From an uncultured Spirochaetaceae bacterium (lineage in GTDB: Bacteria > Spirochaetota > Spirochaetia > Treponematales > Treponemataceae): a stretch of DNA of 64,000 nucleotides. Positions 34,244 to 43,095 of this stretch are shown here, piece by piece; position 1 is the stretch's first letter; every line of letters starts with the position of its first letter. The stretch covers positions 1 through 64,000 of the forward strand of contig CADANN010000016.1 in NCBI GenBank assembly GCA_902789325.1, in the 5' to 3' direction. Position numbers and translations under genes: made by a program. Under the pieces are notes generated by a model. That model was not told where the DNA came from and did not search any database. It saw only the letters and a program-made list of their open reading frames with translations.

Positions 34244-36058
34244 ATGATAGCAATGAACTTTTCCCAGAAATTAGTATTTGCCTATACCTGTATTGTTGTA
34301 ATTCCCCTTTTTATTTTAGTTGTAACTGCGATGGGATTGATTCGAAGATCCCGCGTAGAAGAGCTTGAATCAAATAGTGAAGGTCTGCTTCAGGAAAACT
34401 ATGAGCAGGTTCAAAAGAATATTGAAACTTTTACCCTGTTTGAACAGCTTGTAAATAGTAACGGCAAGCTTATGCTCTTTTTTACAATTCCTGAGCGCAG
34501 CGATGAAGATGAAATAATTGATACAATGATTTCTGAAACAACGATGCTGGAACGCACAATCGAAACTGTACCAAATATTTATGGGCTTCGAGTTTTTAGC
34601 GACAATCCGGTGGTTCCAGAACGCTGGCCGATTTTTATGAATTCATCACGTACAAAACTTGCTTCTTTAAACCGCTGGGAATTTGGATACACTGCAGATT
34701 ATCTTGGGAATCTTGGTTCATTAAAATATGAGTCAGTTTGTTCTACAAGAAGACTGGAAAAAAATCATAGGGAAATAGGTTACATTCAGATAGCGATGAA
34801 AACCAGTGATTTTTTTCCATTCCTTTTTAAGAAAATAAGTGATTTCAATGATGACTTTGCATTCCGTGAAGTATTGAATGAAACAACAAACAGGATGGAA
34901 TTAATTCCTATTACAAACTCCTTAATCGAAAGTGTACATGAACCTTTATCTCCAAAGATTATGGAAGGATTGTACAATGATGTTTACCGCCGTCAGGCAG
35001 GAAAGAAGAAGAGCAGCGGAAGAGTAATTCTTCATGACAGAGGAGATGTGAGATATTCAAGCTGGGTTAGAGTTCCAGATATGAATGTCATTTTGCTGCA
35101 TACCTGTTCTTCTGAAGAAATACAGAAAGAACTGCTTTTGATACAGACTGGAATAATTTCAGGTCTGGTTATTACAGTTTTTCTTTTATATTTTCTTGTA
35201 CGATATTTGACTTCTCGTCTAATGGGACGTGTTTATAATCTGATTGACGGAATGAAGGAAGTTCAGTCTGGTAATCTTGAAGCAGAAGTAAATGTAACAG
35301 GATATGATGAAGTTACACAGGCTCAAAGAACCTTTAATACAATGACTGAGCAGCTGCGTAATCAAATAGAAGAAATTAAAAAAGAACAGAATCTGATTGC
35401 AGATACAGAAATGAAAGCAATGCAGAATCAGATAAATGCGCATTTTATTTATAATGCGCTTGAAACTATAAAAATGCAGGCGGTAATTGCCGGCGAAAGT
35501 GATGTTGAAGAAAGCATAAATGTATTGGGAAAACTGATGCATTATTGTTTGAGATGGCGAGTGCATACTGTTACGCTTGAAGAAGAAGTTGATTATATTC
35601 GTGCGTATGTTTATTTGTTGAACATTCGAAATGATTATATGATTTCTCTTGAAACAGAAATTCAACCAGATTATAAGAGCGTAATCATTCCAAAAATGAG
35701 TCTGCAGCCGCTTGTTGAAAATGCTTTCTATTATGCAATTGAGCCGTTAGGAAAGGATGCAGTTATTCGTGTGTATACGGAAGATTCAGATGTTTATGGG
35801 CGTATCTGGATTTGTGTTAGAGATTTTGGAAAAGGAATTTCTAAAGAAAAACAGGAAGAACTCATAAAATATCTTGAAGATGATTCGTATGAAAAAGATA
35901 CCGCAGGAAGTATTGGACTTAAAAACATTCAGCAGCGTCTAAGTATGTTCTGTGGAAAAGATTATAGAATAAAGATTGAATCGGCTGAGGGAGAAGGAAC
36001 TCTGATAAAGATTCCTGTCCCATTGCAACTAAGAAATTCGGACAAAGAGGTTCATTAA
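34244..36058 (+). CDS. YesM/LytS-type sensor histidine kinase
   Basis: A 604-residue membrane sensor. A first helix (about 8-30), an extracytoplasmic sensing domain (about 30-300), a second helix (about 303-323), a HAMP-like region, then the His_kinase domain with phospho-accepting His 400 in NAHFIYNALE and an ATPase domain with VENAFYYAIE and GKGISKEK. The family senses extracellular sugars or transporter state and pairs with AraC-type response regulators. Its stop overlaps the next start by 1 nt (TAATG), so the partner is the protein at 36058. It lies directly downstream of the sugar transporter. Confidence 0.92.
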   Translation: MIAMNFSQKLVFAYTCIVVIPLFILVVTAMGLIRRSRVEELESNSEGLLQENYEQVQKNIETFTLFEQLVNSNGKLMLFFTIPERSDEDEIIDTMISETTMLERTIETVPNIYGLRVFSDNPVVPERWPIFMNSSRTKLASLNRWEFGYTADYLGNLGSLKYESVCSTRRLEKNHREIGYIQIAMKTSDFFPFLFKKISDFNDDFAFREVLNETTNRMELIPITNSLIESVHEPLSPKIMEGLYNDVYRRQAGKKKSSGRVILHDRGDVRYSSWVRVPDMNVILLHTCSSEEIQKELLLIQTGIISGLVITVFLLYFLVRYLTSRLMGRVYNLIDGMKEVQSGNLEAEVNVTGYDEVTQAQRTFNTMTEQLRNQIEEIKKEQNLIADTEMKAMQNQINAHFIYNALETIKMQAVIAGESDVEESINVLGKLMHYCLRWRVHTVTLEEEVDYIRAYVYLLNIRNDYMISLETEIQPDYKSVIIPKMSLQPLVENAFYYAIEPLGKDAVIRVYTEDSDVYGRIWICVRDFGKGISKEKQEELIKYLEDDSYEKDTAGSIGLKNIQQRLSMFCGKDYRIKIESAEGEGTLIKIPVPLQLRNSDKEVH

Positions 36059-37500
36059 TGATTACAATTGTTCTGGCAGATGATGAAAAATTAATTCGAG
36101 CTGGATTAAAGAAAATACTTTTAGAGAATATTGATATTCCGCTCGAAATTATAGAAGCAAAAAATGGTGAAGAAGCTCTTAAATGCTGTAAAGAAAAGAA
36201 ACCAGAAATTCTGATTACCGATATTCGTATGCCTGTTATGGATGGCGTTGAACTTATGAAAAATATTTCTGTAATGGAAGATGACGTAAGGCCAGCCATT
36301 ATTGTTTTGAGTGGATATGATGAATTTAATTATGCCAAGGCTGCAATTCAAAGTGGGGCAATAAGTTATATTCTAAAGCCGGTTGATAAAAAGGAACTTA
36401 TTGGTGCGGTAAACACTGCAATCATGAATTGCATGAACGAAGAAAAAGTTCAGAATGAAATTAAATTTCGCCAGATAATTGAGAAAGGACGTCTGGATGA
36501 TGCTTCGGGGCTACCGGAAATCAAAGTAGAAAATGGATTAAATTGTATCGTTATATATGGAAAGAACTCAGCTGAAGTTCTTGAAAAAGTTATGGCGGGT
36601 CGCCGCTATTACGTTCTGGAGCAGACTAAAAATTCGGTGCTTATTGTTTACCCATTTGATGGCCGCCCGGTTGAATATGCGCCAGAACTTTTGAACACTT
36701 ACATTGTTGGGATTTCGGCGCCGGCGGATGATTATTCTATGCTCAGGAGTATGAGGCGCCAGGCAATTACTGCGGCGATGCAGGCATTTTTTGATACCGA
36801 CACAGGAGATATCCGTTCAGACAACAAGCGAGGCGGATTGTATTTTTATGAAAATAAAAACCATGTAACAGATTTTGAGCAGATTGATGAAGAGTATGAA
36901 AAGATGATTGGTCGCTGTGCAATTGCAAAAGCCGATGAAACACAGACAGATGTTGAAAATCTTTTTAAGTTCTTTGGAAAAGATGCAAAAATAAATTCCG
37001 AGATGCTTTATTATCTGTACAGAAAAATTACTTCAAATATGTTTAACCGTTATCCAGGCTTTACAGATTCAGATATGTATCTTCATATTAAAAGCATAAT
37101 GATAGAAAATATTTTTGAATATCAGCGGCTTTCGGAATGGCATGGAAGCGTCCGCGATTATGCTGTTTATCTTGCTGCTCTTTTAAAGCAGAATACAAAA
37201 GAGTCGCCTTACATTACAGAGGCTTTGGAATTCATAAAAACTCACTTTAAGAATGCCAATCAGGTGAGTGTGAATTATACTTGGTTCTCAGAAAAATTTA
37301 AGGAACATCTTGGCATCAACTTTAATGAATATCTTAAGCGGCTTAGAATTGAGGAAGCAAAAAAACTTCTGGAAAAAGGCTGTTACAAAGTTTATGAAGT
37401 TGCAGAGCGCAGTGGATTTTCAGATGTAAAATACTTTATGAAAATATTCCGCGAAGAAACAGGAATGTCTCCAAGTGAATGGAGTGCTAAGCACGTATGA
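36058..37500 (+). CDS. YesN-type response regulator with AraC DNA-binding domain
   Basis: A 480-residue cytoplasmic regulator. The N-terminal receiver has the acidic pocket (VLADDE) and phospho-acceptor Asp 55 in ITDIRMPVMDG; a variable middle region follows; the C-terminal AraC double helix-turn-helix ends VAERSGFSDVKYFMKIFREETGMSPSEW. It is expected to activate the beta-glucan genes when phosphorylated by the adjacent kinase. Its start overlaps the kinase stop by 1 nt, and its own stop overlaps the next gene by 4 nt (ATGA). Confidence 0.93.
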   Translation: MITIVLADDEKLIRAGLKKILLENIDIPLEIIEAKNGEEALKCCKEKKPEILITDIRMPVMDGVELMKNISVMEDDVRPAIIVLSGYDEFNYAKAAIQSGAISYILKPVDKKELIGAVNTAIMNCMNEEKVQNEIKFRQIIEKGRLDDASGLPEIKVENGLNCIVIYGKNSAEVLEKVMAGRRYYVLEQTKNSVLIVYPFDGRPVEYAPELLNTYIVGISAPADDYSMLRSMRRQAITAAMQAFFDTDTGDIRSDNKRGGLYFYENKNHVTDFEQIDEEYEKMIGRCAIAKADETQTDVENLFKFFGKDAKINSEMLYYLYRKITSNMFNRYPGFTDSDMYLHIKSIMIENIFEYQRLSEWHGSVRDYAVYLAALLKQNTKESPYITEALEFIKTHFKNANQVSVNYTWFSEKFKEHLGINFNEYLKRLRIEEAKKLLEKGCYKVYEVAERSGFSDVKYFMKIFREETGMSPSEWSAKHV

Positions 37501-38255
37501 CAAAAGAACTGGCAGCTAAATTACAAGAGCTTGCTGACAAATATGAGGTTGCATCTTTTTGTAATGAAGATCCTTCGCAGTTTCTACGCTGGTATGAACC
37601 TGTTGCAGGGCGTGGGACGATTGCAGATGTTGAGGCAGCCTCTTTTATTGCTGCCATGTTAGCCTTTGGTAACAGAAAACAGTTTATTCCTAAAATCCGT
37701 GAAATATTACAAACTTCCGACCGTTCGTTAGGAAGCCTTTCTAAATGGCTTTGCGCTGGAGCTTATAAAAAAGAATTTCCTTCTGGTGAAAAAAAATTCT
37801 ACCGTTTTTATTCCTATGATGACATGCAGATTTTCTTTGGAGAGCTGGCGGAGATTTTGAATGAGAATGGCTCGTTGGGGGAATTCTTTAGATTGAAAGC
37901 TGAGGAAGATTTTCCTCCCCTTTATGAAATAGTGTCTTCTTCTTTTCCAAAATCTGCGATAGTTCCAAAGGGACGTAGTTCCGCAAATAAGCGTGTGCAT
38001 ATGTATCTGCGCTGGATGGTCAGGAGAAACTCACCGGTGGACTTAGGTTTGTGGCAGTGGGCAGAGCCTTCGACGCTTTTAATTCCGCTTGATGTTCACG
38101 TAATGCAGGAAGCGGCAAAACTCGGCTTGATTCCCGAAAAGGCAACAGCATCCCGCAAAACCGCAGAGCTTTTGACATCCGCATTAAACGAAGTCTTCCC
38201 AGGCGATCCATGTCGCGGCGACTTCGCATTATTTGGCCTTGGCGTAGATAAATAA
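37497..38255 (+). CDS. TIGR02757 (DUF2400) family protein
   Basis: A 252-residue cytoplasmic protein matching the TIGR02757/DUF2400 family by recall of its motifs: FLRWYEP and AFGNRKQF near the N-terminus, KRVHMYLRWMVRR in the middle, IPLDVHV, and GDFALFGLGV at the end. The function is unknown; the helical layout with a conserved DPCRGDF end resembles HhH DNA-glycosylase-like folds. It overlaps the response regulator by 4 nt, so it is translated with the sugar-sensing system without an obvious functional link. Confidence 0.82.
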   Translation: MTKELAAKLQELADKYEVASFCNEDPSQFLRWYEPVAGRGTIADVEAASFIAAMLAFGNRKQFIPKIREILQTSDRSLGSLSKWLCAGAYKKEFPSGEKKFYRFYSYDDMQIFFGELAEILNENGSLGEFFRLKAEEDFPPLYEIVSSSFPKSAIVPKGRSSANKRVHMYLRWMVRRNSPVDLGLWQWAEPSTLLIPLDVHVMQEAAKLGLIPEKATASRKTAELLTSALNEVFPGDPCRGDFALFGLGVDK

Positions 38256-38325
38256 AATCCCTTATTAAATTCATTCGAAATTATGTTATAATCATATAAA
38301 ACGTTTTACTAAACAGGAGACCATA

Positions 38326-39114
38326 ATGGCAGATTTAACTATAAGATTTTATTCAGATGTTTTGAGACGTGATGTTTCATTTTTAATGCAGATCCCAAAT
38401 GATATCCGCAGAGAGTGGCCTCGCGATGACCTTAAACGTGATGGAAAACCAATGAAGACTTTGTTCCTTCTTCACGGATATTCAGGAGCAGGTTTTAACT
38501 GGGTGCCAGGAAATCTTGCAGAACAGTACAATTTTGCTGTTGTAATTCCAACTGGTGAAAACTCTTTCTGGATTGATGGACCTGCAACTGGCCGCCAGTT
38601 TGCAACCTTCCTTGGTGTAGAACTTTTGGAATATGTTCGTAAAACTTTCCATCTTGCGATGACTGCTGAAGATACCTATATCATGGGATTTTCAATGGGA
38701 GGATTTGGTGCAATCCATACAGGCTTTGCTTATCCAGACAAGTTTGGAAAAGTAATTGCACTTTCATCAGCCCTCATCCACAATGAAGTTGCAAAAATGA
38801 AGGAAGGCGAAGGCAATCCTGTAGCAAATTATGATTACTACAAAATGTGTTTCGGCGACCCTGCAAAACTTCCAGAAAGCGACAATAATCCTGAATATCT
38901 TTTGAAAAAGCTTAAAGCAGCTGGCACAAAGATTCCAGAAATCTTCATGGCCTGTGGAACAGAAGACTTCCTTCTCGAACGCAACCGCGAATTCCACCAG
39001 TTCTTAAATGACCAGGGAATTGCTCATACCTACGAAGAAGGCCCAGGCATCCACGACATGCGCTTCTGGCAGGAATGGGCCGGCAAGTTTATTCCGCTTG
39101 CGTATGCTGATTAG
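38326..39114 (+). CDS. Alpha/beta-hydrolase esterase (esterase D / tributyrin-esterase family)
   Basis: A 262-residue cytoplasmic hydrolase. The nucleophile elbow is GFSMGG, an oxyanion-region HGYSGAGFNW lies near residue 50, and the C-terminal His is in GIHDMRFW. Relatives include acetyl-xylan and feruloyl esterases and S-formylglutathione hydrolases. No signal peptide is seen. An AGGAGA site precedes the ATG, and TATAAT lies about 40 nt upstream. It may remove acyl groups from imported oligosaccharides. Confidence 0.82.
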   Translation: MADLTIRFYSDVLRRDVSFLMQIPNDIRREWPRDDLKRDGKPMKTLFLLHGYSGAGFNWVPGNLAEQYNFAVVIPTGENSFWIDGPATGRQFATFLGVELLEYVRKTFHLAMTAEDTYIMGFSMGGFGAIHTGFAYPDKFGKVIALSSALIHNEVAKMKEGEGNPVANYDYYKMCFGDPAKLPESDNNPEYLLKKLKAAGTKIPEIFMACGTEDFLLERNREFHQFLNDQGIAHTYEEGPGIHDMRFWQEWAGKFIPLAYAD

Positions 39115-39125
39115 CCTACCGTAGA

Positions 39126-39163
39126 CTCGTAATTCATGTTATAATCAAAACATGAATTACGAG
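39126..39163. promoter_or_regulatory. Perfect 13-bp dyad over the -10 box and start codon of hsdM
   Basis: CTCGTAATTCATG (39126-39138) and its exact reverse complement (39151-39163) enclose 12 nt holding TATAAT (39140-39145), preceded by TG as an extended -10. The ATG is 6 nt after the -10 box. It is placed as a repressor operator, or as a hairpin hiding a leaderless start. Confidence 0.7.
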
Positions 39164-40594
39164 CAGATATTTAAAAACATAGACGACATATTATGGAAAG
39201 AAGCCGGCTGTTCAAACGAACTTGATTACGTAGAACAGACCAGCTGGATTCTCTTCTTAAAATACCTTGACGACCTTGAAATAGAACGCAGCGACGAAAT
39301 GGCCCTTCAGGGTAAAGATTACACCTACATCATCAAAAAAGAATTCCGCTGGAACACCTGGGCCTGCCCAAAAACTCCAAAAGGCGAAATAGACCACAAA
39401 GCCGCAATGACAGGCGACGACCTTTCAGACTTTGTAAACCTCAAGCTTTTTCCATATCTCAAAAACTTTAAGGCAACCGCAACCACACCGGACACCCTCG
39501 AATATAAAATTGGCGAAATCTTTAGTGAGCTCAAAAACAAAATAGTTTCGGGCTATAACATGCGCGAAATCTTAAATTATGCAGACGGCCTTCATTTTCA
39601 GAGCAGCACAGACAAGCACGAAATGAGCCATCTATACGAAAGCAAAATCCACAAGATGGGAAACGCCGGCCGTAACGGAGGAGAGTATTACACACCGCGT
39701 CCGCTCATTCGCACAATTGTCCGCGTAGTAGAACCAAAAATCGGAGACACAATTTATGACGGGGCCTGCGGGAGTGCCGGCTTCCTTTGCGAAGCCTTCA
39801 ACTACTTAAACGAAAAAGCAAAAACCGTAGAACAGAAACAGATACTCCAGAAGCAGACCTTCTATGGCAAAGAAAAGAAAGGCCTTGCCTACATCATCGG
39901 AATCATGAACATGATTTTCCACGGAGTAGAAGCGCCTAACATCATGCACACAAACACCCTTGCCGAAGACCTGAGCCAGATTCAGCAGCGCGACCGCAAA
40001 GATGTCATACTTGCAAATCCACCTTTCGGCGGCAAGGAACGTTCAGAAATCCAGCAGAACTTTCCCATTAAAACCGGCGAAACAGCCTATCTTTTTATGG
40101 AACACTTTATCAAAATGCTCAAGGCAGGCGGCCGCGCAGGTGTGGTAATCAAAAATACCTTCCTGAGCAATACTGATAACGCAAGCATAGCTCTTCGCCG
40201 CGAGCTTCTGGAAAGCTGCAACCTTCATACAATCCTTGACTGTCCGAGCGGAGTCTTCACAGGGGCAGGCGTAAAAACCGTAGTCCTCTTTTTCGAAAAA
40301 GGAAAGCCCACAGAAAAAATCTGGTACTATCAGCTCAACCTGGATCGTAACCTTGGCAAAACAAATCCCCTCAACGAAGATGACCTTGCCGATTTTGTTG
40401 CCCTTCAAAAGACAAAAGCCGCAAGCCCGAACAGCTGGAGTCTCAACGTAAGCGATCTCAATCCCGACACCCTCGACCTTAGCGTAAAGAATCCCAATAA
40501 GAAGGAAGAAAAGACCCTGCGAGAGCCTGCCGAGATTATAAAAGAAATGCGCGAGCTGAACAAAGAGGCCGAGGAGCTTTTGAAAGGTATGTAG
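39152..40594 (+). CDS. hsdM: Type I restriction-modification methyltransferase subunit
   Basis: A 480-residue N6-adenine methyltransferase subunit. The N-terminal HsdM bundle is followed by the SAM-binding motif DGACGSAGFL and the catalytic NPPF motif beginning at Asn 289. With HsdS it methylates host sites; with HsdR it forms the restriction complex. The start at 39152 has no ribosome site but a -10 box 6 nt before it, so the mRNA is probably leaderless. Its coding sequence is more GC-rich than the following AT-rich genes. A GC-rich dispersed repeat lies directly after its stop, inside the hsdM-hsdS unit. Confidence 0.95.
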   Translation: MNYEQIFKNIDDILWKEAGCSNELDYVEQTSWILFLKYLDDLEIERSDEMALQGKDYTYIIKKEFRWNTWACPKTPKGEIDHKAAMTGDDLSDFVNLKLFPYLKNFKATATTPDTLEYKIGEIFSELKNKIVSGYNMREILNYADGLHFQSSTDKHEMSHLYESKIHKMGNAGRNGGEYYTPRPLIRTIVRVVEPKIGDTIYDGACGSAGFLCEAFNYLNEKAKTVEQKQILQKQTFYGKEKKGLAYIIGIMNMIFHGVEAPNIMHTNTLAEDLSQIQQRDRKDVILANPPFGGKERSEIQQNFPIKTGETAYLFMEHFIKMLKAGGRAGVVIKNTFLSNTDNASIALRRELLESCNLHTILDCPSGVFTGAGVKTVVLFFEKGKPTEKIWYYQLNLDRNLGKTNPLNEDDLADFVALQKTKAASPNSWSLNVSDLNPDTLDLSVKNPNKKEEKTLREPAEIIKEMRELNKEAEELLKGM

Positions 40595-40595
40595 G

Positions 40596-40673
40596 GTGGG
40601 GAAAGCCTTCCCCTCGGCCGCACTTCGTTGCGGCCTACCCCTTCTAGCGGGGGACACCCCCGCAACGCCCCCG
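40596..40673. repeat. GC-rich dispersed repeat, copy C (inverted), between hsdM and hsdS
   Basis: It is the reverse complement of the type in copies A and B: GGGGAAAGCC, CCCCTC, GGCCGC-acttcgtt-GCGGCC, CTACCCCTTCT, then GCGGGGG...CCCCCGC. It begins 2 nt after the hsdM stop and ends about 30 nt before hsdS. Confidence 0.85.
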
Positions 40674-40702
40674 TGGCTTCCAAAGCGAATGGAGAATTGA
40701 AA

Positions 40703-41839
40703 GTGAAAAAAGATTGGGAAATAAAGAAACTTGGAGATGTATGCGAGATAGCACGAGGTGGTTCACCTCGACCAATTAAAGATTATATAACAATGGATGA
40801 AGATGGAATTAATTGGATAAAGATAGGTGATACAGACCCATCAGGAAAATTAATTTACACAACATCTGAAAAAATTAAACCTGCTGGCTTGAAAAAGTCT
40901 CGTTATGTAGAGGCTGGAGATTTTCTTTTATCTAATTCAATGAGTTTTGGAAGACCATATATTTTACAAACAAATGGTTGTATTCATGACGGTTGGTTAG
41001 TTTTAAAAAATTATCAAAAAAGCTTATATCTAGATTTCTTTTATTATCTTTTGCTTTCTCCAAATGTTCAGAAACAATTTGAAATAGAGGCAAAAGGTTC
41101 AACTGTTAGAAATTTAAATACTGAAATTGTATCAAATATAAACGTTAGTTACCCACCCCTCGAAGAACAAAAGCGCATAGTCAAAATCCTGGATGAAAAA
41201 TTTGCACAGCTGGAAACAATAAAAACAAATGCCCAAACCAACCTGCAGAACGCAAAAGATTTGTTCCAGTCCCAGCTGACAAGAGCCTTTAGCAATACCA
41301 CTTGGGAAAAGAAAAGATTGGATGAGGTTTGTTCGAGAATTTTTGCAGGGGGTGATAAACCACAGATTGTTTCAAAAGAAATCTCTAAAACATGTCAGAT
41401 TCCTATTTTTGCAAATGCAATAACTGATGATGGATTATATGGATATACAAATGAAGCAACCGTCTTCGATAAATGTCTTACTATTTCTGCAAGAGGAACT
41501 ATTGGATTTACCTGTATAAGAAATAAACCTTTTGTTCCTATTGTTAGATTATTGGTTCTTATACCCAAGGATGAAATAAATATTTCATATTTAAAATATG
41601 GATGCGATACATTAACAATTACAAATACCGGTTCAAGTATTCCTCAATTGACTGTACCTATGATAAAGGATTATAAAATTCCTCTTCCCCCTCTCTCCGA
41701 GCAAAAACACATCGTAAAAGAACTTGACACACTCAGCGAAAAAGTCTGCCAGCTGCAGGAAATCTACACAAAACAAATTGCCAACTGCGACGAGTTAAAG
41801 CAAGCCTACTTACAAAAAGCCTTCGAAGGAGAGTTGTAA
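40703..41839 (+). CDS. hsdS: Type I restriction-modification specificity subunit
   Basis: A 378-residue DNA-recognition subunit with two target-recognition domains, each followed by a conserved spacer helix: PPLEEQKRIVKILDEKF in the middle and PLPPLSEQKHIVKELD at the end. TRD1 starts at WEIKKLGDVCEIARGG and TRD2 at WEKKRLDEVCSRIFAGG. I choose GTG at 40703, which has GGAGA 7 nt upstream; the longer frame from 40628 only translates the GC-rich repeat. The TRDs are very AT-rich compared with hsdM, as usual for exchangeable specificity genes. Confidence 0.92.
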   Translation: MKKDWEIKKLGDVCEIARGGSPRPIKDYITMDEDGINWIKIGDTDPSGKLIYTTSEKIKPAGLKKSRYVEAGDFLLSNSMSFGRPYILQTNGCIHDGWLVLKNYQKSLYLDFFYYLLLSPNVQKQFEIEAKGSTVRNLNTEIVSNINVSYPPLEEQKRIVKILDEKFAQLETIKTNAQTNLQNAKDLFQSQLTRAFSNTTWEKKRLDEVCSRIFAGGDKPQIVSKEISKTCQIPIFANAITDDGLYGYTNEATVFDKCLTISARGTIGFTCIRNKPFVPIVRLLVLIPKDEINISYLKYGCDTLTITNTGSSIPQLTVPMIKDYKIPLPPLSEQKHIVKELDTLSEKVCQLQEIYTKQIANCDELKQAYLQKAFEGEL

Positions 41840-41970
41840 TCTTTCATATTCCAATGAGGTTGCAAAAAGTGGTATGAATTGATACAATAGCCGTAATTTT
41901 TTTACGGAAAGACTGTTTATTTAATAGAATTATGCCGAAAATATAGTATATTATAGATAGGAGCAATTTT

Positions 41971-43095
41971 ATGCTTAAATCATTTTCTGTTAGTAATTTC
42001 CGCATTTTCAGCAATAAAATAACTATAGATTTTTCCTCAACTGGCAATTACACATTTAATTCTGAAACTGTAAAAAATGGAATCGTAAATACAGCAATAA
42101 TGTATGGTAAAAATGCCAGTGGTAAATCTTCTCTTGCTTATGCCCTTTTTGATATCGTATCTAATCTTACAGATAACTATGTAACACCTAAAGGGTATGC
42201 AAATTACTTAAATGCTGAAACAAATCATGAATATGCAGAATTTGAATATCATTTTATTTTCAATGAAAAAGAAGTTATTTATTCATATAAAAAGTCTGCT
42301 GTAAATGTGATTCTTGCAGAAACTCTTGTATTAGACGGAGAAAAGGTAGTTGCCTATGATAAGCAAAATTCTTCTTCAGAATTGTTGTTAAACCTTTCCG
42401 GAACAGAAAACTTACAGGCAAATCTTAGTTTAATCAAAATATCTATTTTAAAATATATAAAGGCAAATGCGGTATTAGCTCAGGACACAAACAGTGAATT
42501 ATTTAATAATCTTATGGAATTTACAAATAAAATGCTTCTCTTCTGGAGTCTTGAAGATCGTTCCTTTGTCGGATATAAACAGCAATCTAGCACTGCCATT
42601 ATTGATTCTTTAATTCAGAATAATCATTTTGAGGAGTTGAAAAATTTTTTTCATGCCGCAGGATTTAAGGATGAAATCATTCATATAAATCTTGCAGGTC
42701 ATGAACAGTTATTTTTTAAGTTCCCAAATAAAAAACTTGTAGATTTTAATTTAGGTTGTTCTACAGGAATGAGCTCACTTCTTTTGTTTTTTTATTGGCT
42801 TTGTGATATTCAATATTCAAAAAAGGCCCCTTCTTTTATTTGTATTGATGAATTTGATGCATTTTATCATTTTGAACTTTCTCGTTTTGTTGTTGAAATG
42901 CTTAAAAAAACAAATTCTCAGATTTTACTTACAACTCATAATACTGCCCTTTTAACAAATGAATTACTCAGACCAGACTGTTATTTCATTTGCTCAAGAG
43001 ATAAAATTGTAAATACACATAATGCAACAGAAAAGGAACTAAGAGAAGGTCATAATCTTGAAAAACTTTATCGTGGTGGTACATTCGGTAAATGA
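41971..43095 (+). CDS. AAA (AAA_15/OLD-like) ATPase, defence pair component 1
   Basis: A 374-residue ATPase. The N-terminal strand FSVSNFRIFSNKITIDF is typical of RecF/SMC/OLD-like ATPases; the P-loop is GKNASGKSS (about 46-54). A helical middle follows, then a signature-like CSTGMSS, Walker B FICIDEFDA (D293/E294) and a switch His in LLTTHN. The next gene overlaps by 4 nt (ATGA), coupling the pair. It lies between hsdS and hsdR, as do the RloA/RloB genes of Campylobacter hsd loci. ATPase plus TOPRIM-like partners are also known from AbiL and PARIS (AriA/AriB). AGGAG precedes the start. It is strongly AT-rich. Confidence 0.75.
   Translation: MLKSFSVSNFRIFSNKITIDFSSTGNYTFNSETVKNGIVNTAIMYGKNASGKSSLAYALFDIVSNLTDNYVTPKGYANYLNAETNHEYAEFEYHFIFNEKEVIYSYKKSAVNVILAETLVLDGEKVVAYDKQNSSSELLLNLSGTENLQANLSLIKISILKYIKANAVLAQDTNSELFNNLMEFTNKMLLFWSLEDRSFVGYKQQSSTAIIDSLIQNNHFEELKNFFHAAGFKDEIIHINLAGHEQLFFKFPNKKLVDFNLGCSTGMSSLLLFFYWLCDIQYSKKAPSFICIDEFDAFYHFELSRFVVEMLKKTNSQILLTTHNTALLTNELLRPDCYFICSRDKIVNTHNATEKELREGHNLEKLYRGGTFGK

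Noticed and set aside
40043..40657. 204-codon minus-strand frame across hsdM and the repeat
   Set aside because: It is a shadow of hsdM; no domain or ribosome site.
40628..40702. Upstream extension of hsdS reading MRPTPSSGGHPRNAP
   Set aside because: The extension only translates the GC-rich dispersed repeat; a GTG with a good ribosome site at 40703 starts the real TRD1.
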